The translations under genes and the position numbers were made by a program. This document shows, in pieces, positions 7,895-16,437 of a stretch of DNA of 64,000 nucleotides. Below the pieces are notes generated by a model that saw nothing but the letters and a program-made list of their open reading frames with translations, had not been told where the DNA came from and made no database searches. Source of the stretch: Tumebacillus avium (GTDB lineage: Bacteria > Bacillota > Bacilli > Tumebacillales > Tumebacillaceae); contig NZ_CP021434.1 of NCBI RefSeq assembly GCF_002162355.1, positions 4,332,001-4,396,000 on the forward strand. The letters run 5' to 3'. Position 1 is the stretch's first letter, and each line of letters opens with the position of its first letter.

Positions 7895-7927
7895 TATTAA
7901 CAACGAATCAAATCACACTATTGGATA

Positions 7928-7956
7928 ATTATAACTAAAGAGAAGAAAATAGTCCA
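7928..7956 (-). promoter_or_regulatory. Sigma-A-like promoter of regulator 1
   Basis: On the minus strand: TGGACT, 17-nt spacer, then TATAAT (a perfect -10 box), about 65 bp upstream of the start codon. The wider 7862-8307 gap is AT-rich and holds this promoter, the 7882 and 8169 palindromes and the HEPN promoter. I see no further gene in it. Confidence 0.6.
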
Positions 7957-8168
7957 TGATTGGTGATTACAAGATTCAACATGTCAACTTCTTGGTCTCT
8001 AAAAGTAACTAAAAAGAGTGCGATCAACTAAGCTATATGGTTAAAAGATGGCGTTATACCTTTTCTAAGGCTGACGGATATTGCGACTAAATTTCGATGA
8101 TTGAGGATATGTGGTAAGGAATAAACTGTTCGAGCGCTTACTTATAAATAGGAACAAGCCTCGTACGG

Positions 8169-8178
8169 GACAATTGTC
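8169..8178. promoter_or_regulatory. GACAATTGTC palindrome upstream of the HEPN-like gene
   Basis: A 10-bp perfect palindrome identical to the core of the 6484-6497 site, about 75 bp upstream of the -35 box of the HEPN-like gene. I noticed no other copy in the window. It could link this gene to the RRNPP regulators. Confidence 0.4.
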
Positions 8179-8252
8179 GATCAAGTAACGGCCAACATTA
8201 GCGTTTGAAACATTATGTAGTTCTGACAATACTAAATTTACCCAAACGTCTC

Positions 8253-8281
8253 TTGAGGTTAATATTGTACTCCCTTATACT
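8253..8281 (+). promoter_or_regulatory. Sigma-A-like promoter of the HEPN-like gene
   Basis: TTGAGG, 17-nt spacer, TATACT, followed 27 bp later by the start codon of the 8308 gene. Confidence 0.6.
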
Positions 8282-8307
8282 TAGATTACATTGGAAGGAG
8301 GGTTTTT

Positions 8308-8955
8308 ATGTACGAAGGAAAAATTTACATCGCACCAAATTACACGTTATCTCATTGCAAGGATGTTTTTTTCAACTTGAGCGCAAGCAGCACACCTGAG
8401 AAATGGGCAGAAGCGTTAGATATTTTTCAAGATAGAATGAATGCTCGTTTCTTTAACGGGATAGAAATCTTATCACAATATGGAGAAGGAGAGCATTGGG
8501 AGCACAATCTAAGTTTCAGTATAATAGCACTAAATTGTCTACTCATCGAGACATTGCAACAATTCTATGATGGATTAGAAAGTACACCTCCTGGTCAAAA
8601 TGGTAGAGCATTTAGCAAATTTTTCAGGTTGAGCAAACATTTTGATTTCTCGCCAGATATTGCTAGTGTGTTCTACAAAAACGTAAGAAACGGAATTCTT
8701 CATCAATCAGAAACAAAAGGCCATATTGCCTTATCTTTTTCAGTATTCGCCCCAATGGTTGAGATAACTAATGGTTGGGTCGTATTCAATGTAAAACGGG
8801 TTAGTGATGCATTGGTTAATGAATTTATGGATTATATCCAGCGACTTCGTGATCCAAATGAAAAAGAACTACGTTCAAATTTTGTCACAAAAATGAGGTC
8901 AATTGTCAATAAGGCAGATGATCAAGACATCTCTACAAATCGCAATAGACTTTGA
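8308..8955 (+). CDS. HEPN-like protein of the accessory region
   Basis: A 215-aa soluble protein with AT-rich codon use unlike the core genes. GGAAGGAGG precedes the ATG. The predicted helical middle part contains VRNGILHQSE, which fits the HEPN ribonuclease motif R-x4-H (R-N-G-I-L-H). HEPN domains act as RNases in toxin-antitoxin, abortive-infection and CRISPR-associated systems. The family assignment rests on this motif and the helical context only. No partner antitoxin is adjacent. It converges on the DAC-like gene, and its promoter region carries a copy of the RRNPP-locus palindrome. Confidence 0.5.
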   Translation: MYEGKIYIAPNYTLSHCKDVFFNLSASSTPEKWAEALDIFQDRMNARFFNGIEILSQYGEGEHWEHNLSFSIIALNCLLIETLQQFYDGLESTPPGQNGRAFSKFFRLSKHFDFSPDIASVFYKNVRNGILHQSETKGHIALSFSVFAPMVEITNGWVVFNVKRVSDALVNEFMDYIQRLRDPNEKELRSNFVTKMRSIVNKADDQDISTNRNRL

Positions 8956-9000
8956 TCAAACTTTATCCGTTTATAGCGAGTTATCGTTCCTCTCAACACA

Positions 9001-9035
9001 AAACGCGCTAAGACCTAGTCTCGGCGCGTTTTTCA
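9001..9035 (+). terminator. Terminator after the HEPN-like gene
   Basis: AAACGCGCT and GGCGCGTTT arms with an inner AAGAC/GTCT stem, ending in TTTTT on the plus strand. It lies between the two convergent accessory genes and may serve both. Confidence 0.7.
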
Positions 9036-9100
9036 CACGAGCATAATTAACACGTGATACAAAACTAAGATATCACTCGTTCTTTATACAATTCCATTCC

Positions 9101-10615
9101 TTATATTCTCATCATTTCGTCTTCTCCCCAATATACGGTAACATCACTATCCTCCGAAACCTTAATAGCAAGTCCGAATTTAGAACCACCTAAGGCTGCC
9201 GAAGATCGCGCTCCTCTGATACCTTTTACTCCCTCACTTTTAATCATCTCACCATATGAAATCAAATTAAAATAAGGGTCTAATATAACGGCCCCATCCA
9301 CTGAGGAAATCAATTGTAAATAATAATTATCCATATCATTGATATTAATTAGATATTCACCGTCTCGAATTGTTTTTTCGTAAAATTTTAGTGATATTCC
9401 TTCGTTACGCAAAAGTTCTTTAAATTTTTTGTTATAAATTTCGAGTGATTTCTGATCTCGCCTAGTTCTATAAAGCATATCTTTTACTTCTTCTTTAAGG
9501 ATAATAAATAGAGAACCGATATTCTCTGAAGCATTCCCTTTGATAGTGTTGACAAAATGACTTACTTTTGCAACGAGATCTTTTATAAAATCGAAATCCC
9601 CCATAAGCGAAGAACTTAAATAAAATAATTTCTTTTGTACTAAATATAGTAACTCAACTATCAGAATAAGGAGAAGATTATAATCCCTCAACTTCCATCC
9701 CCCTTCTGAATGGGTTAACATATAGTTATTAGAGAAGTTCCAATTAACATTCCTGTTTTCAATATCAATATAATGGTAATCGCATTGCGATTTTTTAAAC
9801 CGTTCAATCGCCTCTTGGGGAATATCATAAGACTCCTCGAAAGTACGAATAATAGCTTCGTTAACATCAGGGAAGTCAGTTAACTTTTGTTTACTATCTT
9901 CGAAAATAGCTTTAACATAGGATTTGATAAGTAGTTCATGTCTTGTTGCCTCGAATACATCAAATTTAGAAAAGATTTCTTGTTTTATACTTTTTCCTTC
10001 TTTTCTTTTCTTTGCCAAGCCAGTTACTTTCAACTCATCATTTACAACCAATGCTAAAGATTTACCATCTATTATTTTCCTTATTAACTTGTCACTATCG
10101 ATCAAAGTTTTAAGATCTGTGACGTCGTCAAATGGAATATAATCCAATTTCATTTTATTTAACCTGTTTTCAGTTTTAGCCCTTGTTCTTTGAGGGAAGT
10201 AAATTATCCCAAGACTAACAGATTCATTCTCATATGTCTTCAAACTAATCTCCTTGAGAGATTGAACAAACTTATAAATATTTTCTATTGAGGTTTGAGC
10301 ACCCAAGTAACGAATAATATCAATAGATATTTCTTCTAGCAAAGTTGATGAATATCGGGGATGCACCTTGTTTTCTTCATAATAGTTTTCAAGTACTCTA
10401 TGAGCAGAAAGTACTTGTGGCTTGAGAACATCACTAAATGTACTCAGAATGATCGAAGGTACTTCACAATAAAATTCAACTTCTTTGGAAGAATCACCGA
10501 TAATAAATTCAATGTCATATCCAAAAAAGTCAACCATCTCTCGCTTGTAAGAATTGAAGAACTCCAATTTCTCCACAAAACCACATCCCTTTATGATATT
10601 GTGTTCCTTTCTCAT
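9101..10615 (-). CDS. Protein with divergent diadenylate-cyclase-like C-terminal domain
   Basis: The ATG at 10615 (504 aa) has GAAGG upstream. Longer versions of the frame run back through a terminator and tRNA-Pro, so they are unlikely. Residues 1-420 are AT-rich-coded and of unknown fold. They include a hydrophobic patch (LLLILIVELLYLV) and an EALL-type helical region. The last 75 residues resemble the DisA/CdaA nucleotide-cyclase domain: SSVDGAVIL matches the DGA motif, GARSSAALG matches the GTRHRAA block, and KVSEDSDVTV matches IVSEE-GxIS. The RHR triad reads RSS, so catalysis is doubtful. A DAC-derived nucleotide sensor in defence is possible. Confidence 0.55.
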   Translation of the reverse strand: MRKEHNIIKGCGFVEKLEFFNSYKREMVDFFGYDIEFIIGDSSKEVEFYCEVPSIILSTFSDVLKPQVLSAHRVLENYYEENKVHPRYSSTLLEEISIDIIRYLGAQTSIENIYKFVQSLKEISLKTYENESVSLGIIYFPQRTRAKTENRLNKMKLDYIPFDDVTDLKTLIDSDKLIRKIIDGKSLALVVNDELKVTGLAKKRKEGKSIKQEIFSKFDVFEATRHELLIKSYVKAIFEDSKQKLTDFPDVNEAIIRTFEESYDIPQEAIERFKKSQCDYHYIDIENRNVNWNFSNNYMLTHSEGGWKLRDYNLLLILIVELLYLVQKKLFYLSSSLMGDFDFIKDLVAKVSHFVNTIKGNASENIGSLFIILKEEVKDMLYRTRRDQKSLEIYNKKFKELLRNEGISLKFYEKTIRDGEYLININDMDNYYLQLISSVDGAVILDPYFNLISYGEMIKSEGVKGIRGARSSAALGGSKFGLAIKVSEDSDVTVYWGEDEMMRI

Positions 10616-10691
10616 TATACCTTCAACTCTCAATATTTTTCTATCTCTTCTCATCACAACTTCAGTCTTATGGCAGCAATTGCCTAATAAG

Positions 10692-10727
10692 CAAAAAACG
10701 CCTATCCATAAAGGATAAGCGTTTTTA
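10692..10727 (-). terminator. Terminator of tRNA-Pro
   Basis: AAAACGCTTATCC / GGATAGGCGTTTT arms on the minus strand followed by TTTTTT, starting three bases after the tRNA CCA end. Confidence 0.85.
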
Positions 10728-10729
10728 AA

Positions 10730-10806
10730 TGGTCGGAATAGCGGGATTCGAACCCACGACCTCACCCACCCCAAGGGTGCGCGCTACCAGGCTGCGCTAT
10801 ATTCCG
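10730..10806 (-). tRNA. tRNA-Pro (anticodon GGG), CCA encoded
   Basis: A cloverleaf can be folded on the minus strand. Acceptor CGGAATA pairs with TATTCCG, then discriminator A and encoded CCA. D-arm is GCGC...GCGC with AGCCTGGTA. Anticodon stem CACCC/GGGTG encloses loop TTGGGGT, giving anticodon GGG with G37, as usual for proline. The T-arm is CGTGG-GTTCGAATCC. It marks the boundary between the AT-rich accessory block (7.9-10.6 kb) and core genes. I saw no second copy of its 3' end, so no attachment repeat is demonstrated. Confidence 0.93.
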
Positions 10807-10975
10807 AAGATGATATGTGGTTGTGTGGTGCTGCGCCTTTTGATGGGCGCAAGAGTGATTATAAAGGAATACTGAGTCGAATGCAAGGGGGTTCTTAGAA
10901 AAAGTGAGGGACTTCTTGTTGGAAATCCCTCGGCTTCCGCTTGCTTGCTTCACTATATGCATGGAGCCTGCTGCA

Positions 10976-11743
10976 TTATGCCCTGACGCGGTTTGTCAGC
11001 GTTCCTACGCCCTCCAATGTGATCTCACAAAGGTCACCCTTCCGCAACGGCCCTACGCCCGCCGGGGTGCCGGTGGTGAGGATGTCGCCGGGTTCGAGGA
11101 TCATGACTTGGGAGGCGAAGGCGACCAGCTCGTTGACGGTGAAGATCATGTCGGCGGTGCTGGAGCTCTGCTTTACCACGCCGTTGATCTTCGTCTCCAG
11201 CTGCAGGTTCTGGTAATCCAGCCCTGACACCACATACGGGCCGAGCGGGCAGAACGTATGGAAGCCCTTGGCACGCCCCCACTGGCCGTCCTTGGCTTGG
11301 TAGTAGCGCTCGGATACATCGTTCAGCACTGTGACGCCAAAAACGTGCTGAGCGGCGTCTGCGGCGCTCACTTGATAGGCACGCTTGCCGATCACCACCG
11401 CCAGTTCGCCTTCGTACTCTACATCCTTGGCAATGTCCGGCAGCACGATCTCCTCCCCCGTCCCGATGATCGAGGACGGCGGCTTTAAAAACATCATCGG
11501 CTCTTCCGGCAGCTGCTTGCCGCGCTCTTCGGCGTGGGCTTTATAATTCAGCCCGATGCAGATCACTTTCGACGGCACGGTCGGCGACAGTACCTTCACT
11601 TTCGCAAACTCATACTCTACGCCGGTCAGCACGGCAGTACGCACATAATGCCCGGCCAGTTCCCGTACTTTATCCCCATCTAAAAAGCCGTACTTCTCAC
11701 GGCCCTCAGCTTCAAATCGCAGGTATTTTGCGGTCGTCGTCAT
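10976..11743 (-). CDS. Fumarylacetoacetate hydrolase family protein
   Basis: A 255-aa protein. Residues about 55-255 are the FAH catalytic domain: KVICIGLNYKAHAEE, then PMMFLKPPSSIIGTG, and metal-binding acidic residues in DVEYEGELAVVIGK. The end has TGTPAGVG. The family includes acylpyruvases, oxaloacetate decarboxylases and 2-hydroxyhepta-2,4-diene-1,7-dioate isomerases; the substrate cannot be assigned. The N-terminal 50 residues (YLRFEAEGREKYGFLDGD) are the usual short lead domain. Expressed singly; the AGGAATCG before the ATG is a weak ribosome site. Confidence 0.88.
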   Translation of the reverse strand: MTTTAKYLRFEAEGREKYGFLDGDKVRELAGHYVRTAVLTGVEYEFAKVKVLSPTVPSKVICIGLNYKAHAEERGKQLPEEPMMFLKPPSSIIGTGEEIVLPDIAKDVEYEGELAVVIGKRAYQVSAADAAQHVFGVTVLNDVSERYYQAKDGQWGRAKGFHTFCPLGPYVVSGLDYQNLQLETKINGVVKQSSSTADMIFTVNELVAFASQVMILEPGDILTTGTPAGVGPLRKGDLCEITLEGVGTLTNRVRA

Positions 11744-11809
11744 AGTTCGATTCCTCCGGGTGTCTTTTTGTCACTTTGCGCGTTTTTTCTAATTCCCACG
11801 GAAATATCT

Positions 11810-13189
11810 TTATGACAAGAGTTTGCCCAGAAGCTCAGCGACTCCATCGATGATTTGGCTCAGACCGTCGAGAATGCTGTCCAGCCAGTTCATGTCCTCC
11901 AGACCAAGCAGATCCCCCACATCGCCTACACCAAACTCGCTGAAATTCAGAATCGGAATCCCAAACACCGGATCAACGGCAGACTCGCCTTCGACATGCT
12001 CGACCGGGATCACTTTTTCATCGTTGACCGAAACTTCATTGGGGTTGTTCATATCGACGGTCAGCACGGCCGAATCGGTCACCCAGCCATTGTCGCCGAA
12101 GACGTAGAGCTTGAAATGGCGCTTGCCTTCCGCTTTCGGCTCTTTGTAGGTGTAGATGAAACCGCCCTTCCTGACCGTCACCGCCCCGTAGCGGGCTTCC
12201 TGCAGGTCTTCTGCCTCGCGGGTCACGACCGGCTCGGCAAGCAGGTCATCGTCCTGGTACGTCACCAGGGTGTAGTGGTAATTGTCCTGCTCGCCTTCCT
12301 GATGCCACGTAAAATGCAGCTGGTAGCCCGCATCGCCCTGCTCCGAGTAGGACGCCAAGGTCAGCTCCGGCTTGGCAGGCGGCGTGAACGCCCCATCCTG
12401 CCCTTTCATCCGCGAATGGAAAAAGTCGTACAGGCCCGGCACTTCGCTCGCCAGCGGCAGGGACAGGTTCTCCTGCGGCTGCACGTTGAACATCGAGCCG
12501 TTCCAGGAGATCGCGCCGACCTCTTCTCCGTTCAGGGTCTGCTCGATCCGCGACTCGAACGGCGTCTTGGCTTTGGCCAGCGGCGATCCGAAGAGCTGAA
12601 CATAGTCCTCAGCAGCCACTTCGGCCAACTGCCAGCGGTGTTCGGTGTTTTCCGTAACGTTGATGCGTTCGTCCTCGGAGAGACCGCGCATTTTCGCGTA
12701 GGTGGTCTCTTTCCAGCGTCTGTCGTCGGTCAAGGTGATGCCGTCGTGCTGAAGCGTATAGTAATGGGTGACGTGGTGACCGTATTCATGTGCCAAGGTA
12801 TGGGCAAACGCTGCCGGCGTGGTGTGTTCGCTGCCGCCGTACAGTTCAATTTTGCCCGGGCGCATTTTCGGCTTGCCTTGGAACACGCCGGTCACCGTCT
12901 GAAAGATATACTGCCCGGCGACGCCCTTGCCGTGCGGATAGCCGTCATAGACCTCTAAGGCGTCGAGCAGCTCAATCTCGTCCCCGTGTGTATTCTGCAG
13001 CAGTTCCCCGTGAAGCGCTTTCAGTTTCGCTTCGTCCCACTTTGGAGAGTAACTGGTGAGCACCATCCCGTCAGGTGCCGTATAGGTGGCTTGTACCTGT
13101 TCGGCCGCCGAAACCAAATTTCCCATTCCCAGCAGCAAAAACAGAACCAAAACGACTGTGTAACACCCGCGCATCCAGTTGCGGCTCAT
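11810..13189 (-). CDS. Secreted protein with HExxH metallopeptidase motif
   Basis: A 459-aa protein with an N-terminal signal sequence (residues 1-28, ending VSAAE) and a GGAGGGAACCG ribosome site. Around residue 135 it has AHTLAHEYGHHVTHYY, an HExxH zinc-protease motif. About 60 residues further, EVAAEDYVQLFGSP carries a plausible third ligand (E). The C-terminal third looks beta-rich, ending in an amphipathic tail DSILDGLSQIIDGVAELLG. I do not recognise a named family. It is flanked by its own regulatory gaps and appears monocistronic. Confidence 0.75.
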   Translation of the reverse strand: MSRNWMRGCYTVVLVLFLLLGMGNLVSAAEQVQATYTAPDGMVLTSYSPKWDEAKLKALHGELLQNTHGDEIELLDALEVYDGYPHGKGVAGQYIFQTVTGVFQGKPKMRPGKIELYGGSEHTTPAAFAHTLAHEYGHHVTHYYTLQHDGITLTDDRRWKETTYAKMRGLSEDERINVTENTEHRWQLAEVAAEDYVQLFGSPLAKAKTPFESRIEQTLNGEEVGAISWNGSMFNVQPQENLSLPLASEVPGLYDFFHSRMKGQDGAFTPPAKPELTLASYSEQGDAGYQLHFTWHQEGEQDNYHYTLVTYQDDDLLAEPVVTREAEDLQEARYGAVTVRKGGFIYTYKEPKAEGKRHFKLYVFGDNGWVTDSAVLTVDMNNPNEVSVNDEKVIPVEHVEGESAVDPVFGIPILNFSEFGVGDVGDLLGLEDMNWLDSILDGLSQIIDGVAELLGKLLS

Positions 13190-13251
13190 CGGTTCCCTCC
13201 TTCGCTATGCTCAATTTTCCCGGATTGTATGCTCCTTTCATGATAACACAA

Positions 13252-13279
13252 GGGGAGCCTCTTCCCAAAATCGGCTCCC
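13252..13279 (-). terminator. Hairpin after the first DUF1028 gene
   Basis: GGGGAGCC / GGCTCCCC arms with a short T-rich run on the minus strand; a modest terminator. Confidence 0.55.
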
Positions 13280-13301
13280 CTCACAGTACAACTATATGCG
13301 G

Positions 13302-14174
13302 TTATTTGGAGCGCATGAACTCCAAGATTTCCTCGTCGATCTGGCTGTCTTCCCGCCAGCGCGTGTCAAAATTTTCCACGGCGCAGTAGTCTTGCAGCGC
13401 TTTTCTCACCACGTCGTCGTAGCTGGTGTACCCACCGTCCGCTTTCAGGTAATCCATGCGGGTCAGGTGCTCGACCAGCTCGGACAGCACGTCGCCTTCG
13501 ATCGGGCGCAATTTGTTCGGGTCGGTCTCGCCCATGTACAGGCGGTGCAGCTTCAACAGGCGCTTCAGTTCATACGTCGGCGACGCATGGTCGTCGACGC
13601 GCAGGTCAACATAGCGGTCGATGTGGCCGTCGTACGCGCCTTTCTCTTTCACGACATACAGGGCTGCCCCTTGCTTGCCGCGCTTGTCGCCGCCCGCTTC
13701 ATCGCCTGCGATCAGGGCAGCCAGCAAGCGGTCAGCAAGATCGCCTTTTGCATACTGGAACGAGATCGCCATCGCGTCGAGCACTTCCGGACCGGCCAGC
13801 AGGTTGCCTTGGCAAGTGAAGCCTTGGCCGATGTGGTGGAACGCGAAGTCGTGGCACTTGATGCCCGTGAACGCCGCCGCATTGCCGTGGCGGTCGACGA
13901 TGCCGACTTGGCGCCAGTCTTTGCCTTCATCGTTTTCCAAAAGCAGGTTGAGCGTCTCTTGCGCGGTCTTGCCTTCTGCGAGCAGTTGCAGACCGTTCGG
14001 GCCAAAACCGGTGTTGGCCCACGACTGCGTAGCCACCGCGCCGACGTTCGCCTGCGCCCACGGCACAATCGAGCCGACCGCTAAAAATTTCGATGCGACC
14101 GCCACGCCGATCTCCCCGGTCTTGGGGTCACAGGCGACGATGGAAAAGGTGTGGATCAGACGATCACTGCGCAT
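13302..14174 (-). CDS. DUF1028 (Ntn-hydrolase-like) protein, copy 1
   Basis: A 290-aa protein. The N-terminus THTFSIVACDPKTGEIGVAVASK and the blocks WAQANVGAVATQSWAN, GFTCQGNLLAG and GGDKRGKQGAAL are the DUF1028 signature. The family has an Ntn-hydrolase fold and is often placed near peptidases or acyl-CoA genes; its reaction is unproven. The last 70 residues form a helical extension not present in copy 2 at 26469. It lies 25 bp after the acyl-CoA ligase gene with no terminator between, so the two are probably one operon. Confidence 0.88.
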   Translation of the reverse strand: MRSDRLIHTFSIVACDPKTGEIGVAVASKFLAVGSIVPWAQANVGAVATQSWANTGFGPNGLQLLAEGKTAQETLNLLLENDEGKDWRQVGIVDRHGNAAAFTGIKCHDFAFHHIGQGFTCQGNLLAGPEVLDAMAISFQYAKGDLADRLLAALIAGDEAGGDKRGKQGAALYVVKEKGAYDGHIDRYVDLRVDDHASPTYELKRLLKLHRLYMGETDPNKLRPIEGDVLSELVEHLTRMDYLKADGGYTSYDDVVRKALQDYCAVENFDTRWREDSQIDEEILEFMRSK

Positions 14175-14199
14175 GTTTGGTTCCTCCCATGTATCGCGT

Positions 14200-15816
14200 T
14201 TATTGCGATCTTTCTTTTTCCGCAGCGCGCAGTTCGACGCGGCGGATTTTGCCCGACGTGGTCTTCGGCAGGCTCTCCACGAATTCGATGGCGCGCGGAT
14301 ATTTATAAGGAGCTGTCAAGTTCTTGACGTGCTCTTGCAATTCTTTTACTTTCGCGTCAGACGCCTGTTCCGGGCGCTTGAGCACGACAAATGCTTTGAC
14401 GATGTGACCGCGATCCGGGTCGGGCGAAGCGACCGCCGCGCACTCGGCAACGTCCGGGTGCTGCACCAGCGCGTCTTCCACTTCGAACGGCCCGATCGTG
14501 TAGCCCGAGGAAATGATGATGTCGTCGGCGCGGCCTTCGAACCAGATGTAGCCGTCTTCGTCGACTTTCCCTTGGTCGCCGGTGACGTACCAGTCGCCGC
14601 GGAAGGCACGAGCTGTACGCACTTCGTCGTTCAGGTAGCCTTGGAAGAGGATCGGCGCGTCTTTGTGCACGGCGATGTCGCCGACGGTGCCGTTTGGCAC
14701 AACCTTGCCGTCTTCGTCGATGATCGAGACGTTGACGCCAGGCGACGGACGACCCATCGAGCCTGGACGCACATCAAGGCCGACAAAATTGCCGACGAGC
14801 AGCGAGTTCTCCGTCTGGCCGTAGCCGTCACGGACGGTGATGCCAAGGTGCTTCTGGAACGCGTCGATCACTTCACGGTTCAAGGGCTCCCCGGCGGAGC
14901 AGGCGCTGCGCAAGGCACGCGGCTTGAAGCGCTCCATGTTGTCGACTTTCGCCATCAAGCGGTATTCGGTCGGCGTCGAGCACAACACGGCGATCGGGTG
15001 CTTGGCGAGCAGGTTGAGATAGGTCTCCGGGTTGAAGCGTCCGGCGTAGACGAAGGCGGTGCCGCCTTTGCCGAGGATCGAGACAAACGGGCTCCAGATC
15101 CATTTCGCCCAGCCCGGCCCAGCCGTCGCCCAGGCCATTTCGCCCGGCTGCACGTCAAACCAGTACGTGGCCGAGATCTTCTGGTGCGCATACGGCCAGG
15201 CGTGCGTGTGAATAACGCCTTTCGGGCCGCCGGTGGTGCCTGATGTATAAGACAGGAAAGCCATTTCATCGGAGGAAGTCTCGACCGCTGTGTATTCCGT
15301 AGATTCATCAGCGACAAGCGTTTCGTAAGACGTCCAGCCCGCTTTTTCACTGCCGACGATCACAAAGGTGGTCAGGGTCGGGCACTGTTCACGGACGTGG
15401 TCGACTTCGGAGGTGATGTCGCCAAAGGCGATCACCGCTTTCGCTCCGGCGTGGTTGGCACGGTATTCGATATCTTTCGGTCGCAGCATCTCCGAGCCCG
15501 GCATGACGACGGTGCCTGATTTGATCAGGCCAAGGTAGACGATATAGGCTTCCAGCGAGCGCGGCAGCAGCACGATCACGCGGTCGCCTTGGGTCAGGCC
15601 GATCTTTTGCAATGCGTTGGCCCATTGGTTTGAAGCCGCTTTCAATTTTCCGTATGTAAGCTGCAAAACATCGCCGGCTTCGTTCTCCCAATGCACGGCG
15701 AGCTGATCTCGATGCTCGGTCGCGTAGTCGTCCACTTGCTGGGCGAAGTTGTACGTCTGCGGCACATCTAAGCTGAAGGCTTTCACTTGCTGTTCGTATG
15801 CTTGATCAATCGTCAT
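14200..15816 (-). CDS. AMP-forming acyl-CoA synthetase
   Basis: A 538-aa protein. I take the ATG at 15816, which has AGGAGG eight bases upstream; the open frame runs 26 codons further back without a ribosome site. Motifs of the ANL superfamily are in order: FLSYTSGTTGGPKGV (P-loop-like), DGYGQTENSL (A5), WYVTGDQGKVDEDGYIWF (A7/A8) and the C-terminal PKTTSGKIRR with the catalytic lysine. It joins a carboxylic acid to CoA via an acyl-adenylate. Similarity is closest to acetate or medium-chain acyl-CoA ligases, but the chain length cannot be read from sequence. Confidence 0.88.
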   Translation of the reverse strand: MTIDQAYEQQVKAFSLDVPQTYNFAQQVDDYATEHRDQLAVHWENEAGDVLQLTYGKLKAASNQWANALQKIGLTQGDRVIVLLPRSLEAYIVYLGLIKSGTVVMPGSEMLRPKDIEYRANHAGAKAVIAFGDITSEVDHVREQCPTLTTFVIVGSEKAGWTSYETLVADESTEYTAVETSSDEMAFLSYTSGTTGGPKGVIHTHAWPYAHQKISATYWFDVQPGEMAWATAGPGWAKWIWSPFVSILGKGGTAFVYAGRFNPETYLNLLAKHPIAVLCSTPTEYRLMAKVDNMERFKPRALRSACSAGEPLNREVIDAFQKHLGITVRDGYGQTENSLLVGNFVGLDVRPGSMGRPSPGVNVSIIDEDGKVVPNGTVGDIAVHKDAPILFQGYLNDEVRTARAFRGDWYVTGDQGKVDEDGYIWFEGRADDIIISSGYTIGPFEVEDALVQHPDVAECAAVASPDPDRGHIVKAFVVLKRPEQASDAKVKELQEHVKNLTAPYKYPRAIEFVESLPKTTSGKIRRVELRAAEKERSQ

Positions 15817-15903
15817 GCTGCTAACCTCCTCGATGCTGTTGAATCGTTTACTCACGTACCAATACTTCCACGATTTGCGTGAACATTCCTGCAAAATTGC
15901 AAT

Positions 15904-15937
15904 AAAAAAGAGCCTCTTCTCTGCGAGACTCTTTTTG
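15904..15937 (-). terminator. Terminator after the HU gene
   Basis: AAAGAG-CTC / GAG-CTCTTT hairpin with TTTTTT on the minus strand, just past the HU stop. Confidence 0.7.
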
Positions 15938-15945
15938 TATGTATA

Positions 15946-16218
15946 TTACTTGATGGAATCTTTGAATTGCTTGCCCGGTTTGAATGCCGGAACCTTTGCA
16001 GCAGCGATATCGATCTCTTCACCGGTTTGCGGGTTGCGACCTTTGCGAGCGGAACGCTCACGGACTTCGAAGTTACCGAAGCCGATCAGTTGCACCTTAT
16101 CACCAGTTGCCAGTGCTTCTACAATACCGTCGAATACTGCGTCTACTGCGCTCGCAGCATCCTTCTTGGAGAGGTCCGCCTTTTCGGCTACGAGGTTGAC
16201 CAGATCCGTCTTGTTCAT
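15946..16218 (-). CDS. hup: DNA-binding protein HU
   Basis: A 90-aa protein, the normal HU length. It reads [21 protein letters not shown] at the N-terminus, with the [24 protein letters not shown]-binding arm and a basic C-terminus. HU is the main nucleoid protein and acts as a dimer bending DNA. It follows spoIVA on the same strand, matching the Bacillus spoIVA-hbs order, but a terminator separates them. The ATG follows GGAGGTGTAATAG. Confidence 0.96.
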   Translation of the reverse strand: MNKTDLVNLVAEKADLSKKDAASAVDAVFDGIVEALATGDKVQLIGFGNFEVRERSARKGRNPQTGEEIDIAAAKVPAFKPGKQFKDSIK

Positions 16219-16398
16219 GACCTATTACACCTCCTCTGCATATTACCTTTGTAAGCAAGAAAACGCGATTCTATACGTGTCTGCCAAAGGTTTCTATCAG
16301 AATCTATGGGTCATTATATGGCATGTTTTATCAAATGTCTAGTTTCGTCTTCAGTATCGGGACTTTTGACTCATTTTATACCCCTTGGAAACAACAAA

Positions 16399-16422
16399 GG
16401 AGCACAGAATGTCCTGTGCTCC
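16399..16422 (-). terminator. Terminator after spoIVA
   Basis: Perfect arms GGAGCACAG / CTGTGCTCC with a 6-nt loop, followed by TTTGTTGTTT on the minus strand. Confidence 0.75.
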
Positions 16423-16437
16423 CAAGTGTTTTTTTGA

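Noticed and set aside
10616..10774. N-terminal extension of the DAC-like gene to 10774
   Set aside because: It would read through tRNA-Pro and its terminator. The ATG at 10615 has a ribosome site.
10730..10806. tRNA-Pro as a proven integration site
   Set aside because: No second copy of the tRNA 3' end and no integrase were found in the window, so an attachment site cannot be claimed.
13621..15243. 540-codon plus-strand open frame
   Set aside because: Antisense to the DUF1028 and acyl-CoA synthetase genes; long only because of high GC. No motif or ribosome site.
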